Shown: in pieces, positions 37,409-45,446 of the stretch
Layout of the letters: each line of letters opens with the position of its first letter
Position numbering within the stretch: position 1 is the first letter of the stretch
Origin: Coprothermobacter platensis DSM 11748
GTDB taxonomy: Bacteria > Coprothermobacterota > Coprothermobacteria > Coprothermobacterales > Coprothermobacteraceae
DNA length: 64,000 nucleotides
Assembly (NCBI RefSeq): GCF_000378005.1
Contig: NZ_KB899040.1
Span: 377,468-441,467, forward strand
Direction of reading: 5' to 3'
Translations under genes and position numbers: made by a program
Notes under the pieces: model-generated
Databases searched by the model: none
What the model saw: the letters and a program-made list of their open reading frames with translations, nothing else
Told to the model about the DNA's origin: nothing

Positions 37409-38215
37409 CTAAGGGTTCCCTTTTCGAACATAAGCAATGCCGTAAGCATTGTTTCCTACGAAAGCACCTATCACCGGGCTTGCCTGCAATAAATATGCTC
37501 CTTTTGAACGCGCCAGGGTAATAATGTCTTCATTCAAATCCGTATACGCCATGCCTACTGGGTAACTGTTATCGATATCGCTGGCTATTTCTTCTACGTA
37601 CTTTTTAAAAATCGTAAATGGGTTTCCTCTTTCGTTTCTTAACGGTTTTACTTCTCCACCTTTTACCTGGATAAGCGGAACAGTTTTCAACAGGCCTCCC
37701 ACAAAACCCGCAATAGTGGGAAGGCGTCCTAACCTAACCAAGTTCTGTAGCGTCGCTATTACCGCTATTACATTCACTCTATCTCTTAGTTTCATAAGTT
37801 CTTCATATGTTTCTTGCATAGTCTTTCCTTGTTTTCTTAGCTGAACGGCTATATGAGCTAAAACTCCGCCTCCTATGGAGGCGCTGAGTGTATCCATTAC
37901 CATAATGTTCTTTTCTGTTTGCAATGCAGCGCTTTGAGCTGATTGGACGGTGCCACTGAGTTTTGATGAAACGTCAAGAACCAATATATCTTTCTCCGGC
38001 ACCTTGTCAAATACTTCTTTAAAATCTTCTGGCGTTGGTTGGCTCGTAGTAAAGCTATTTACCACAGAGGACAAAATCTTGTAAAAATAGTCCCGTGTTA
38101 TCTCCACACGATCTTTTAAGAACTTTTCACCTATGCGTAGATAAACAGGAACGACACTGAGGGCAGGGTAATTTTCAAAGTGGTCAATCGCTGAGTCTAT
38201 CACAATGTGAAACAT
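37409..38215 (-). CDS. DegV family fatty-acid-binding protein (copy 2)
   Basis: DegV/FakB proteins bind a fatty acid for phosphorylation by FakA. 268 residues starting HIVIDSAID, with TSQPTPEDFKEVF (fatty-acid Thr/Ser site), VLDVSSKLSGTVQSAQ and GRLPTIAGFVGGLLKTVPLI. It is a paralog of the next upstream gene; no FakA kinase is in the window. Confidence 0.92.
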   Translation of the reverse strand: MFHIVIDSAIDHFENYPALSVVPVYLRIGEKFLKDRVEITRDYFYKILSSVVNSFTTSQPTPEDFKEVFDKVPEKDILVLDVSSKLSGTVQSAQSAALQTEKNIMVMDTLSASIGGGVLAHIAVQLRKQGKTMQETYEELMKLRDRVNVIAVIATLQNLVRLGRLPTIAGFVGGLLKTVPLIQVKGGEVKPLRNERGNPFTIFKKYVEEIASDIDNSYPVGMAYTDLNEDIITLARSKGAYLLQASPVIGAFVGNNAYGIAYVRKGNP

Positions 38216-38248
38216 CCCTTTGATGTTGCCCCCTTTCTTAGCGTGCTA

Positions 38249-39058
38249 TCATTCTTGTTTTTGTATGTAAGCTACAGCAAAAGTATTATTCCCTGTATAA
38301 GCACCCACTATGGGGTTTCCACGAGCCAGCAGTGCATTATGCTCTTTCACCAACTGTTCAATTTCCGGGACATAATCCGTGTACCCTATGATAAAGGGGT
38401 GAGAACGATCGGCATGTTTCTCCGCTTCATCTACGAGTTTTTTCAGAATATTGAATGGATTGCCGCGTTCATTCCGCACAGGCACGATGTCTCCTTCTCT
38501 TAATTCTACCAGTGGTTTTACTCTGAGCATTTCGCCAACTATCCCAGTAAAACGCGATATTCTACCAGTACGTACAAGGTTCTTCAACGTTGCTATGACA
38601 GGCGTAAAGCGAACTTGCTCACGAAGCACATACAGGTTTTTCACAACTTCTTCCATGGACATGCCCTTTTCACGCATGCTCATGGCTTCTAACGCCAACA
38701 CACCGGCTCCCATGGACAAGTTCCATGTGTCGAACACAGTGACGTTTTTATTGCTTTCCTGTGCGGCAGAAAGTGCAGAAGCGTATGTACCGCTCACTTT
38801 GGAGGTTATAGTCATAACAAGTACATCTGTTTCTTTTGCCGTTTCTATGGCAGATACGAAATCTTGAGGGTTTGGCTGACTGGTGGAAATGTGGTCATAT
38901 TCTGTAGGGAGTATTTCAAAAAACTCTTCTCGACTTATATCCACCATGTCTTTCAAAAGACGGTCTCCCACCTTTACATACAGCGGCACTATGGATAAAT
39001 CGTCGTAATGCATTCCTTCTGGCAAATCAATTGCAGAGTCGATTACGATGTGAAACAT
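38249..39058 (-). CDS. DegV family fatty-acid-binding protein (copy 1)
   Basis: 269 residues, HIVIDSAIDLPEG start, ISTSQPNPQDFVSAIE, VMTITSKVSGTYASALSA, GRISRFTGIVGEMLRVKPLV and HPFIIGYTD. Tandem copy of the DegV protein downstream, with clear colinear similarity, so a duplication that has diverged. GGAAGGAGG precedes ATG 39058. Confidence 0.93.
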   Translation of the reverse strand: MFHIVIDSAIDLPEGMHYDDLSIVPLYVKVGDRLLKDMVDISREEFFEILPTEYDHISTSQPNPQDFVSAIETAKETDVLVMTITSKVSGTYASALSAAQESNKNVTVFDTWNLSMGAGVLALEAMSMREKGMSMEEVVKNLYVLREQVRFTPVIATLKNLVRTGRISRFTGIVGEMLRVKPLVELREGDIVPVRNERGNPFNILKKLVDEAEKHADRSHPFIIGYTDYVPEIEQLVKEHNALLARGNPIVGAYTGNNTFAVAYIQKQE

Positions 39059-39080
39059 CCCGTTTGTTCCTCCTTCCGCC

Positions 39081-40373
39081 TTACGGCGTGAGTTTGTGGA
39101 GCATCCGCGGGAACGGTATAGTTTCTCTAATGTGGTCTAACTTGCATATCCATGCCACAGTACGTTCTAAACCTATGCCGAACCCTGAGTGGGGGACAGA
39201 GCCATAACGTCTCAAATCTAAATACCACTGGTATTGTTCTTCATTGAGATTGAATTCCTTCATCTTTTGCAATAGCAAATCATAATCGTGTATACGCTCG
39301 CTACCTCCAATTATTTCACCATATCCTTCTGGTGCGAGCAAATCAGCTGCTAATACGACATCCGGGTTTTCAGGGTCAGGTTGCATGTAGAAAGCTTTTA
39401 TCTTTGCAGGAAAATGTGTTAGAAACACAGGCTTATCAAAGTAATTTGCTAAAAATGTTTCCTCTGGTGAGCCTAAGTCATCTCCCCACTGTACATCAAA
39501 GCCATTCTTCTTGAGAAGATCTACAGCATCAGTGTACGTGATTCTGGGAAATGGAGGTTCCACTTTTTGCAATGGTTCTAACGGCCTTTCTAATATGGAC
39601 AAATCTGCTTCATTCTCACTTAGCACACGCTTTACAATGTATGTGACAAATTGTTCCTGAAGCTGAAGGTTGTCTTCATATTGAAACCAAGCCGCTTCCG
39701 GCTCAATCATCCAGAACTCGAGAAGATGACGTCTGGTTTTGCTCTTTTCGGCTCTAAATGTGGGGCCAAACGTGTAGACTTTGCCCAGAGCCATAGCTCC
39801 TGCTTCTGCGTACAGTTGTCCGCTTTGGCTCAAATATGCCTTGTCACCGTGATAATCTACTTCAAACAGTGTGGTGGTTCCTTCTGCAGCAGCTGTTGTT
39901 ATTATGGGTGTATCAAACCTGTAAAATCCGTTGTCGCTAAGGAACTGAATCATGGCATTTTCTATGGTGTTTCTTATGCGAAGTATGGCGCTTTCTCTTT
40001 TACTCCTTATCCAAAGGTGACGGTTGTCTTCTAAAAACTCGATGCCGTGTTCTTTTCTGCCCAATGGCCAGTCTTTTGTGGTATGGAACACTTCTAAGAA
40101 AGACGCATGAATTTCATAGCCGCCTGGTGCCCGTGGCTCACTTTTAGCAAGCCCACGAACAATGATAGAACTCTCTAAAGAAGCTTCATGAAGTTGGTTC
40201 CACTGTTCTGGTTCCAACTTTTCTTGTTCAAGAACAATTTGTATGAAGCCAGAACCATCACGCATTACCACAAAAGCTATTTTTCCCTTCTCTCTTTTTG
40301 TGTGAATCCAACCTTTAAGTTGTATTTCTTCGCCTTCGTGTCTTCCAACATCTTTTACGCTAACCGTTTCCAT
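39081..40373 (-). CDS. asnS: Asparaginyl-tRNA synthetase
   Basis: Class IIb synthetase of 430 residues. N-terminal OB-fold anticodon domain (IQLKGWIHTKREKGKIAFVV), then motif 2 in TFRAEKSKTRRHLLEFWMIEPE and motif 3 in HSGFGIGLERTVAWI. The FWMIEPEAAW segment and absence of an Asp-type insertion support AsnRS over AspRS. AAGGAG precedes ATG 40373. Confidence 0.93.
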   Translation of the reverse strand: METVSVKDVGRHEGEEIQLKGWIHTKREKGKIAFVVMRDGSGFIQIVLEQEKLEPEQWNQLHEASLESSIIVRGLAKSEPRAPGGYEIHASFLEVFHTTKDWPLGRKEHGIEFLEDNRHLWIRSKRESAILRIRNTIENAMIQFLSDNGFYRFDTPIITTAAAEGTTTLFEVDYHGDKAYLSQSGQLYAEAGAMALGKVYTFGPTFRAEKSKTRRHLLEFWMIEPEAAWFQYEDNLQLQEQFVTYIVKRVLSENEADLSILERPLEPLQKVEPPFPRITYTDAVDLLKKNGFDVQWGDDLGSPEETFLANYFDKPVFLTHFPAKIKAFYMQPDPENPDVVLAADLLAPEGYGEIIGGSERIHDYDLLLQKMKEFNLNEEQYQWYLDLRRYGSVPHSGFGIGLERTVAWICKLDHIRETIPFPRMLHKLTP

Positions 40374-40422
40374 CGTATCTCACACACTCCTTGCCGTCGT
40401 GTTCTCGTCTATCGTTTTATCA

Positions 40423-40851
40423 TCACATTATTTGGTTCTTTTGGTTCTTCGGAACCTCGAACCCTATGGGTTTTGCCTTCAATGCGGCAATCTGCGGAAT
40501 GAAATCGAAGGCTGCTGTTACTACAATCTGCATAGAGACTTGAAACTCCTCAAAGCTCAAATTCACTGTGGGGAAATCGCACACAAGCCGTATCATCCCG
40601 TCGTCAGCTATGGCAAACTTTGCCATGGCTATGCGGTAATTCATCTCAAAAAGCTGGTTAAGAAGTTCTTGGGACACGGTTTCTTCAGCCATCAGAGGTA
40701 CCTCGAAGCGCAAAAAGTTTTCACTAAGCATGAGCATGAGGTCCACTTCTACATTATCTTGGTGAAAAGGTATGACCCATTGTGCACCATTGTATTGGAA
40801 TTGGAGATTCAAAATTCTTAAGTATTCATTTACAATGCCTGGTGTGACCAT
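40423..40851 (-). CDS. YbjN-like domain protein
   Basis: 142 residues resembling the YbjN/type III chaperone-like fold: amphipathic strands, FLRFEVPLMA, LLNQLFEMNYRIAMAKFAIADDG and a helix near the end. Function is unknown; family members are often regulators or chaperones. AAGGAGG precedes ATG 40851. It lies 49 nt upstream of asnS on the same strand. Confidence 0.65.
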   Translation of the reverse strand: MVTPGIVNEYLRILNLQFQYNGAQWVIPFHQDNVEVDLMLMLSENFLRFEVPLMAEETVSQELLNQLFEMNYRIAMAKFAIADDGMIRLVCDFPTVNLSFEEFQVSMQIVVTAAFDFIPQIAALKAKPIGFEVPKNQKNQIM

Positions 40852-40894
40852 GGCTTTTTACCTCCTTTTAACATGTACTGATAGGCATTTATCA

Positions 40895-40924
40895 TTGCCA
40901 CATGATTGTTTGTTATATTATAAG
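40895..40924 (+). promoter_or_regulatory. Candidate promoter of the YfcE-like gene
   Basis: TTGCCA (40895-40900), 18-bp spacer, TATAAG (40919-40924); the -10 sits in the palindrome TATAAGCTTATA (40919-40930). GGAGGTGG follows before GTG 40956. Confidence 0.35.
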
Positions 40925-40955
40925 CTTATAAACTCTTGTCTGGAGGTGGCTTTTT

Positions 40956-41486
40956 GTGAAGATTCTAATTGCGTCTGACTTACATGGAAGCGTAACAGCT
41001 TTTCAAACCATACTTGATAGGGAACAGTTTTTTGACATGGCACTTCTGTTGGGCGACTATCTTTATCATGGGCCAAGAAATCCTTTGCCCCAAGGTTACA
41101 ACCCTATGGAATTGGTGAACGTCATTAATAGTTTGGACGACGCAGTATTGGTAAAAGGCAATGTGGATGCCGACATCGATCAAGAGCTCATAAAATGGCC
41201 TATGAGCCCGGTGGTGCATGTTGTACTGCCTGATGATGTACACATACTGGCACATCACGGAGATAAGCCGTTAATGGGAAAGTTTTACAAAGCACAAGCT
41301 GTTTTGTCCGGTCACACGCATATCAAAGTTCTGGAATACGACGATGAAGGGGTCCTGCGCATAAACCCAGGAAGCCCATCTTTACCTAAAGACAATGTGC
41401 CTTCTTATGCAGTTTTAGATGGGCTTCATGTCATGCTCAAGTCATTAGACGGCTCTGTATTAGCTGAACAAGACATCCTTAGCTAA
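40956..41486 (+). CDS. YfcE-type metallophosphoesterase
   Basis: 176-residue calcineurin-like phosphodiesterase. Metal motifs IASDLHGS, LLGDYLYHGPRNPLP, VKGNVDADID, AHHGDKP and LSGHTHIKVLEYDDEG correspond to YfcE. GTG 40956 follows GGAGGTGG. Convergent with asparaginase, 4-bp overlap. Confidence 0.92.
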   Translation: MKILIASDLHGSVTAFQTILDREQFFDMALLLGDYLYHGPRNPLPQGYNPMELVNVINSLDDAVLVKGNVDADIDQELIKWPMSPVVHVVLPDDVHILAHHGDKPLMGKFYKAQAVLSGHTHIKVLEYDDEGVLRINPGSPSLPKDNVPSYAVLDGLHVMLKSLDGSVLAEQDILS

Positions 41487-42532
41487 TGTAGATTCCATCC
41501 TGGGTCTATCTTTAGCTGTATGACTGGTTTTATATTTCCCACCAATTCTTTTCTGTGGTTTTCTACGGGTGGGCAATAAAGATGTTTTAGTGGCTCTTCG
41601 TTCAATTCTTCTGAAGATATAAGACCAAGCTGGCGTAGTACCTCTAAAGAAATTGCCCCCAAAGCTCTGCTGCTTCCATCTACGACTTTTATCCCAACAC
41701 CAATGCCTTTGCCAACGACAGAGATGAGTTGGACAGCTTCTGCTCCCCCTTTAGTTAAGAACGATCCATGGAACGCCAGCATGAACTCTGTATCGAAGCG
41801 TCCATGCCCAGCGATGAGATGTGGATATGTGGTCATGGCATTGATTACTTTTTTTGCTGGCTCTTGGTATTCTTGCGGAAGAACCTCTGGCTTTCCCAGT
41901 TTAGCAAATGCCAAGGCTGCATTAAACAACGGAACGCCAAACACGGGTACTCCACAGCCATCTATGCCAATATTAACGCGTTCTTTTGGCATTTCGAAAA
42001 AGGAAGAAACGACTTTTAAAATGCGCTGCTGCACGGGGTGATCAGGCAAATAATACGTTTCTACGGGCCAATTGTTGTAAACGCATTGAGCTAACATGGC
42101 CGTGTGTTTGCCTGAACAATTGTGAAATGCAGGTGTGAGGGGAATGTTGTTGATTTTGATATAATCTGCTGTTTGTTTATCGAAGGGTTCATGCATTCCA
42201 CACTGCAAGTATGTTTCATCAAGACCAATTTTCCCCAAAGCTGATCTCACCAGCGAAACGTGTTCCAAGGTACCTGCATGAGATGCGCACATTACAGCTA
42301 ATTCTTCAGTGGTAAATCCGTATTTTTCATCCAAATGATCCATGAGCAGAGGTAAAACTTGTAGCGGTTTTGATGCTGAGCGCAAAAACGTTACGCGCTG
42401 AGGTGATCCGGCGGAAGCAATCAATCTTCCTGAACAATCAACGACTACCGCATCTGCATAGTGAACACTTTCCACCAATTCGTTTCTTGTTACTACAGCA
42501 CCCAGAGTGGGTTGATTCGCATATTCGTCCAC
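41483..42532 (-). CDS. Asparaginase II family protein
   Basis: 349-residue L-asparaginase II type (distinct from AnsA/AnsB), with VVDCSGRLIASAG, TFLRSASKPLQVLPLL, CASHAGTLEHV, FHNCSGKHTAMLA, IDGCGVPVFGVPL and GKGIGVGIKVVDGSSRALGAI motifs. Serine-dependent beta-lactamase-like active site SAS-KP. GTG 42532 follows AAGGAG. Fits the amino-acid-catabolising theme. Confidence 0.9.
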   Translation of the reverse strand: MDEYANQPTLGAVVTRNELVESVHYADAVVVDCSGRLIASAGSPQRVTFLRSASKPLQVLPLLMDHLDEKYGFTTEELAVMCASHAGTLEHVSLVRSALGKIGLDETYLQCGMHEPFDKQTADYIKINNIPLTPAFHNCSGKHTAMLAQCVYNNWPVETYYLPDHPVQQRILKVVSSFFEMPKERVNIGIDGCGVPVFGVPLFNAALAFAKLGKPEVLPQEYQEPAKKVINAMTTYPHLIAGHGRFDTEFMLAFHGSFLTKGGAEAVQLISVVGKGIGVGIKVVDGSSRALGAISLEVLRQLGLISSEELNEEPLKHLYCPPVENHRKELVGNIKPVIQLKIDPGWNLH

Positions 42533-42637
42533 AGTATCACTCCTTGAGAATTATCGTTAAATCTCCGTTAAATTTTAGCACTTTTGCATGCAAAAAACGC
42601 TTTTGGATAAATGGTGAATTACGCATAGTAATATGAA

Positions 42638-42654
42638 GTATTATTAAGTAATAC
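42638..42654. repeat. Inverted repeat in asparaginase/radical SAM divergent spacer
   Basis: GTATTA-TTAAG-TAATAC. Near it, ATTACGCA and AATACGCA form an imperfect direct repeat (about 42618-42659). Possibly an operator; the remainder of the 225-bp spacer shows only the promoter listed separately. Confidence 0.35.
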
Positions 42655-42688
42655 GCAGCAAAATGGCGCATTGATTTCGCTATGGCAT

Positions 42689-42716
42689 TTGATACAGGAA
42701 TACATGGCTTTATACT
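42689..42716 (+). promoter_or_regulatory. Promoter of the radical SAM gene
   Basis: TTGATA (42689-42694), 16-bp spacer, TATACT (42711-42716). Start near 42723 would leave AGGAGG (42740-42745) in a ~35-nt leader before TTG 42758. Confidence 0.6.
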
Positions 42717-42757
42717 TGTTAATTGTGAATAATACACTGAGGAGGACACGAAAAACA

Positions 42758-43492
42758 TTGAATAATGAGCTGAGTTTGGGGGAACAAAAACAATCTTTAG
42801 TCTATGGTCCTGTTACAAGCAGACGTTTCGGTACAACGATTGGAATTGGCTTGGTTCCTTTAAAAGTTTGTTCTTTTGATTGTGTTTTTTGTGAACTTTC
42901 TGTACATACAAATGTTCATACATTGGAACGGAAGACTTATGTAAGTGTTGAAGAAGTACTCAGCGAGCTACGTAAATTCCCAACTCAGGAGGCCGACTAT
43001 CTTGCGCTTTCAGGGGCAGGAGAACCGTCATTGGCTGCGAATATGGGTGAGGTCATCGATGCATTGCATGCTAAATATGAAACACCCGTAATCGTGCTGA
43101 GTAATGGAAGTACCATTTACATGAAAGATGTACAAGATGAGTTAAGAAGGGCAGAGGCGGTAAAACTGACCTTTTCAACCATGGATGAACAAGCGTTTAA
43201 ACGGTTGAATCAACCGGTGGAAGGGCTTACTGCAAAAAAGGTCGCAGATGGCATTGAACAGTTTGCATCAGATTATGAAGGAAAGCTCTATTTTGAGGTC
43301 GTGGTTGTGAAAGGCATAAATGATGAATTGTCCGACGTTAGACGTACTGTAGAATTTTTGTCACGTTTCAACCCTTATCACATCGATATTAACAGGCCCG
43401 TGCGGCCTGGAACAGCACGTTATCTGGAGCTACCGGATCGCGCAGTTTATGAGCCGCTAACCGGTGAGTTTTCAGCTTTGCGTGTCTTTTAA
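42758..43492 (+). CDS. Radical SAM Fe-S oxidoreductase (COG0731-like)
   Basis: Radical SAM core with cluster motif CSFDCVFCEL (Cys-x3-Cys-x2-Cys), LALSGAGEPSL (GGE-like SAM motif), VIVLSNGSTIY and FEVVVVKGINDE. It resembles the archaeal/clostridial COG0731 group; the reaction is unknown. Start placed at TTG 42758 because the frame upstream contains the ribosome-binding site and promoter. About 244 residues. Confidence 0.82.
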   Translation: MNNELSLGEQKQSLVYGPVTSRRFGTTIGIGLVPLKVCSFDCVFCELSVHTNVHTLERKTYVSVEEVLSELRKFPTQEADYLALSGAGEPSLAANMGEVIDALHAKYETPVIVLSNGSTIYMKDVQDELRRAEAVKLTFSTMDEQAFKRLNQPVEGLTAKKVADGIEQFASDYEGKLYFEVVVVKGINDELSDVRRTVEFLSRFNPYHIDINRPVRPGTARYLELPDRAVYEPLTGEFSALRVF

Positions 43493-43508
43493 AAAAGCAG
43501 AAAAAGGT

Positions 43509-44033
43509 TCAATGCAGTTTAACCACTGATGGGTCAGCGGTGCTGGTAGCACAGACAGCGTAATCAAAGCCTGTTACTACCGGCACTTTTTCATCTTCAG
43601 AAAACATTTGCGCACTTGTCAATAATGAGCTTTGAGAGCTCGCTTTGTTCGCCGATTTGTCCAATGGCCAGCATATGGCAAACGTGTGTCCATCTTCCGA
43701 TTCATAAGCAAAAAATGTTTCTAACGTTTTTTGGTGGTTCCAGGGCCATGGTGTGGTTTTCTCGTAGTAGTTTGAAATGTCATCTGAAATGCTTGCTTGA
43801 GGCGATTCCGTACTTAACGCTTGAGAGCCCACAGGATATGTCCCATGGTCGATTTGATATAGTTCTAAATAATGCATTACTTTAGGCGACGAAGCCAACA
43901 ATGTGCTTACGTTTGCGCGTTGCCTTGAAAGTGTGTACGATGGATAAAGTGTCAGCGTTAGCAAAGAGATAATAGCCAACACAACCATTAGTTCCATTAA
44001 AGTGAAACCACGCTTCATTGAACTGCCAGACAC
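43509..44033 (-). CDS. Type IV pilin/pseudopilin-like protein
   Basis: 174 residues. Prepilin leader ends in MKRG, with cleavage before FTLMELMVVLAIISLLTLTLYP, including the +5 Glu; the hydrophobic helix follows, then a globular domain with DHGTYPVG. GTG 44033 has GGGAGG 7 nt upstream, so the leader probably begins MSGSSMKRG. No pilus assembly genes are nearby, so it is an orphan. Confidence 0.85.
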   Translation of the reverse strand: MSGSSMKRGFTLMELMVVLAIISLLTLTLYPSYTLSRQRANVSTLLASSPKVMHYLELYQIDHGTYPVGSQALSTESPQASISDDISNYYEKTTPWPWNHQKTLETFFAYESEDGHTFAICWPLDKSANKASSQSSLLTSAQMFSEDEKVPVVTGFDYAVCATSTADPSVVKLH

Positions 44034-44159
44034 AGTAACAACCTCCCACCATTTTTAAGCGATGAACGGGCTTCTAGCATGCCCGTGTGTGTAATAAGCC
44101 TCCTGGAAATACTGCTCCATTTTAACATGGCCTCAATAGGGAAGGTATTTACGCCTTTA

Positions 44160-44168
44160 TGTTATAAT
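44160..44168 (+). promoter_or_regulatory. Extended -10 promoter of the infC operon
   Basis: TGTTATAAT, the same extended -10 as at 8443. No good -35 is seen. Start near 44175. The stretch 44034-44159 between the pilin start and this promoter shows only the pilin gene's ribosome-binding site (about 44041-44046) and nothing else I can support. Confidence 0.6.
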
Positions 44169-44174
44169 CAAAGA

Positions 44175-44343
44175 CAGAAAAAGAAAAGTGGAAGTAGGCG
44201 CCGTGCCTCACCTATCGGCTGTAAAAGTTAGTGATGCTTGATAGGTTTATATGTTGAGGGCCAGTGGGTGCATACTTTCACCCACTTTTTTAATTTGTGC
44301 ATATGAAGTATGCAAAACCTTTTTCATAAGGAGGTAGAAGAAC
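44175..44343 (+). promoter_or_regulatory. infC-rpmI-rplT leader, candidate L20-type autoregulatory attenuator
   Basis: A ~170-nt untranslated leader. CCTATC (44211-44216) can pair with GATAGG (44240-44245). An intrinsic terminator follows (44263-44291). TGCATACTT (44269-44277) can pair with AAGTATGCA (44306-44314), which conflicts with the terminator stem and loop and could act as antiterminator. In Bacillus the same operon is controlled by L20 binding to its leader (established). Homology of this structure is not tested. Confidence 0.6.
44263..44291 (+). terminator. Leader terminator upstream of infC
   Basis: AGTGGGTG (44263-44270), loop CATACTTT, CACCCACT (44279-44286), then T-run. It lies between promoter and ribosome-binding site, so an attenuator. 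Confidence 0.85.
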
Positions 44344-44925
44344 ATAAGCAGTCCTAAGGATTTAGGTCCCAGGGTTAACGAGCAAATCAGATCGCCTAAA
44401 GTCAGGGTGGTCGACGAAAATGGAAAGCAAATGGGCGTTTTCATCACAGCAGAAGCTATTAGAATGGCACGCAGCAGAGGTTACGATTTGGTGGAGGTTG
44501 CTCCCACAGCTGATCCACCCGTGTGCAGGTTCATCGATTATGACAAGTACCGCTTTGAAATGGCGAAGAAAGCTAAAGAAGCGCGAAAGAATCAGACAGT
44601 CATTGAAGTGAAGGAGATTCGCCTTCGCTTAGGCACAGATGTACACGACATGGAAACAAAAATTAAGAAGATGAGGGAATTTCTGGAAGATGGAAACAAG
44701 GTAAAAGTAACCCTGCGTCCTAGAGGCCGAGAAAGGGCTCTTGAAGAGCAGATTCGTCAAAAATTGTTGTCCATTGCAGAAAAATTGTCTGACGTGGGAC
44801 AGATTGAACAAGATGTCCGCGCGGAAGGCAGAAATTTCTACTTTATGATAGGGCCGAAGAAAAAGAAGGAGGCAACTAAAGATGGGAAAACCGAAGAACA
44901 GCAGGACAGCGGAGAAACGCTTTAA
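44344..44925 (+). CDS. infC: Translation initiation factor IF-3, AUA start codon
   Basis: 193 residues: N-domain PRVNEQIRSPKVRVVDENG, linker KKAKEARKNQ, C-domain KEIRLRLGTDVHDMETKIKK. IF-3 proteins begin about 20 residues before the first ATG/GTG/TTG in frame (GTG 44407). AAGGAGG (44328-44334) is followed 9 nt later by ATA 44344, and an in-frame TAG at 44335 closes the frame upstream. Only a non-canonical start in that interval gives a complete N-domain. Non-AUG (AUU) starts are the known basis of IF-3 autocontrol. The 3' end overlaps rpmI by 44 nt. Confidence 0.9.
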   Translation: MSSPKDLGPRVNEQIRSPKVRVVDENGKQMGVFITAEAIRMARSRGYDLVEVAPTADPPVCRFIDYDKYRFEMAKKAKEARKNQTVIEVKEIRLRLGTDVHDMETKIKKMREFLEDGNKVKVTLRPRGRERALEEQIRQKLLSIAEKLSDVGQIEQDVRAEGRNFYFMIGPKKKKEATKDGKTEEQQDSGETL

Positions 44926-45076
44926 AATCACTGGTTCCGGAAAGTATATGTACCGTTCTGCCATGAACCACTTAAGAAGACATAAAAGTGCTTCCCGGCT
45001 TAGGAGACTAAAAGCACCAAAAGTCATCGATGAAACGTATTTGGGCCACGTACAAGATTTGTTGCCCAGGCCTTAG
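44882..45076 (+). CDS. rpmI: 50S ribosomal protein L35 (bL35)
   Basis: 64 residues, MGKPKNSRTAEKRFKITGSG start and MNHLRRHKSASRLRRLK, as in bL35. GAAGGAGG precedes ATG 44882, which lies inside infC in another frame. Confidence 0.95.
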   Translation: MGKPKNSRTAEKRFKITGSGKYMYRSAMNHLRRHKSASRLRRLKAPKVIDETYLGHVQDLLPRP

Positions 45077-45089
45077 GAGGTGTTCTTGA

Positions 45090-45446
45090 ATGCGAGTTAA
45101 AAGTAGTGTTACACAAAGGGCAAGACATAAGAAAGTACTAAAAGCGGCAAGGGGTTATTTTGGCTCTTCTCACCGCATTTACAGAAAGGCGCACGAAGCT
45201 GTTTTAAAAGCTGGTGAAGACTCTTTTGGAGGTAGGAGACAGCGCAAACGTGATATGCGCAGTCTCTGGATTACCAGAATAAACGCTGCTGCCAGAAACA
45301 ATGGTGTGACGTATTCTCATCTCATGCACGGTCTGAAAGCTGCAGGCATACAAATCGATAGAAAGATGCTTGCTGAACTTGCCGTGACTGACCCGGAAGG
45401 TTTTACCGCTTTGGTTGAGAAAGCCAAGGAGGCAGTAGCCGAATGA
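45090..45446 (+). CDS. rplT: 50S ribosomal protein L20 (bL20)
   Basis: 118 residues, [20 protein letters not shown] start, [20 protein letters not shown] and [20 protein letters not shown]20 is the usual autoregulator of this operon in Firmicutes. TAGGAGG precedes ATG 45090. Confidence 0.96.
   Translation: MRVKSSVTQRARHKKVLKAARGYFGSSHRIYRKAHEAVLKAGEDSFGGRRQRKRDMRSLWITRINAAARNNGVTYSHLMHGLKAAGIQIDRKMLAELAVTDPEGFTALVEKAKEAVAE

Noticed and set aside
37409-39058. Tandem DegV genes as an assembly duplication
   Set aside because: The two proteins have clearly diverged in sequence, so it is an old paralogous pair.
44407-44925. infC starting at GTG 44407
   Set aside because: Loses 21 conserved N-domain residues and has no ribosome-binding site at proper distance.
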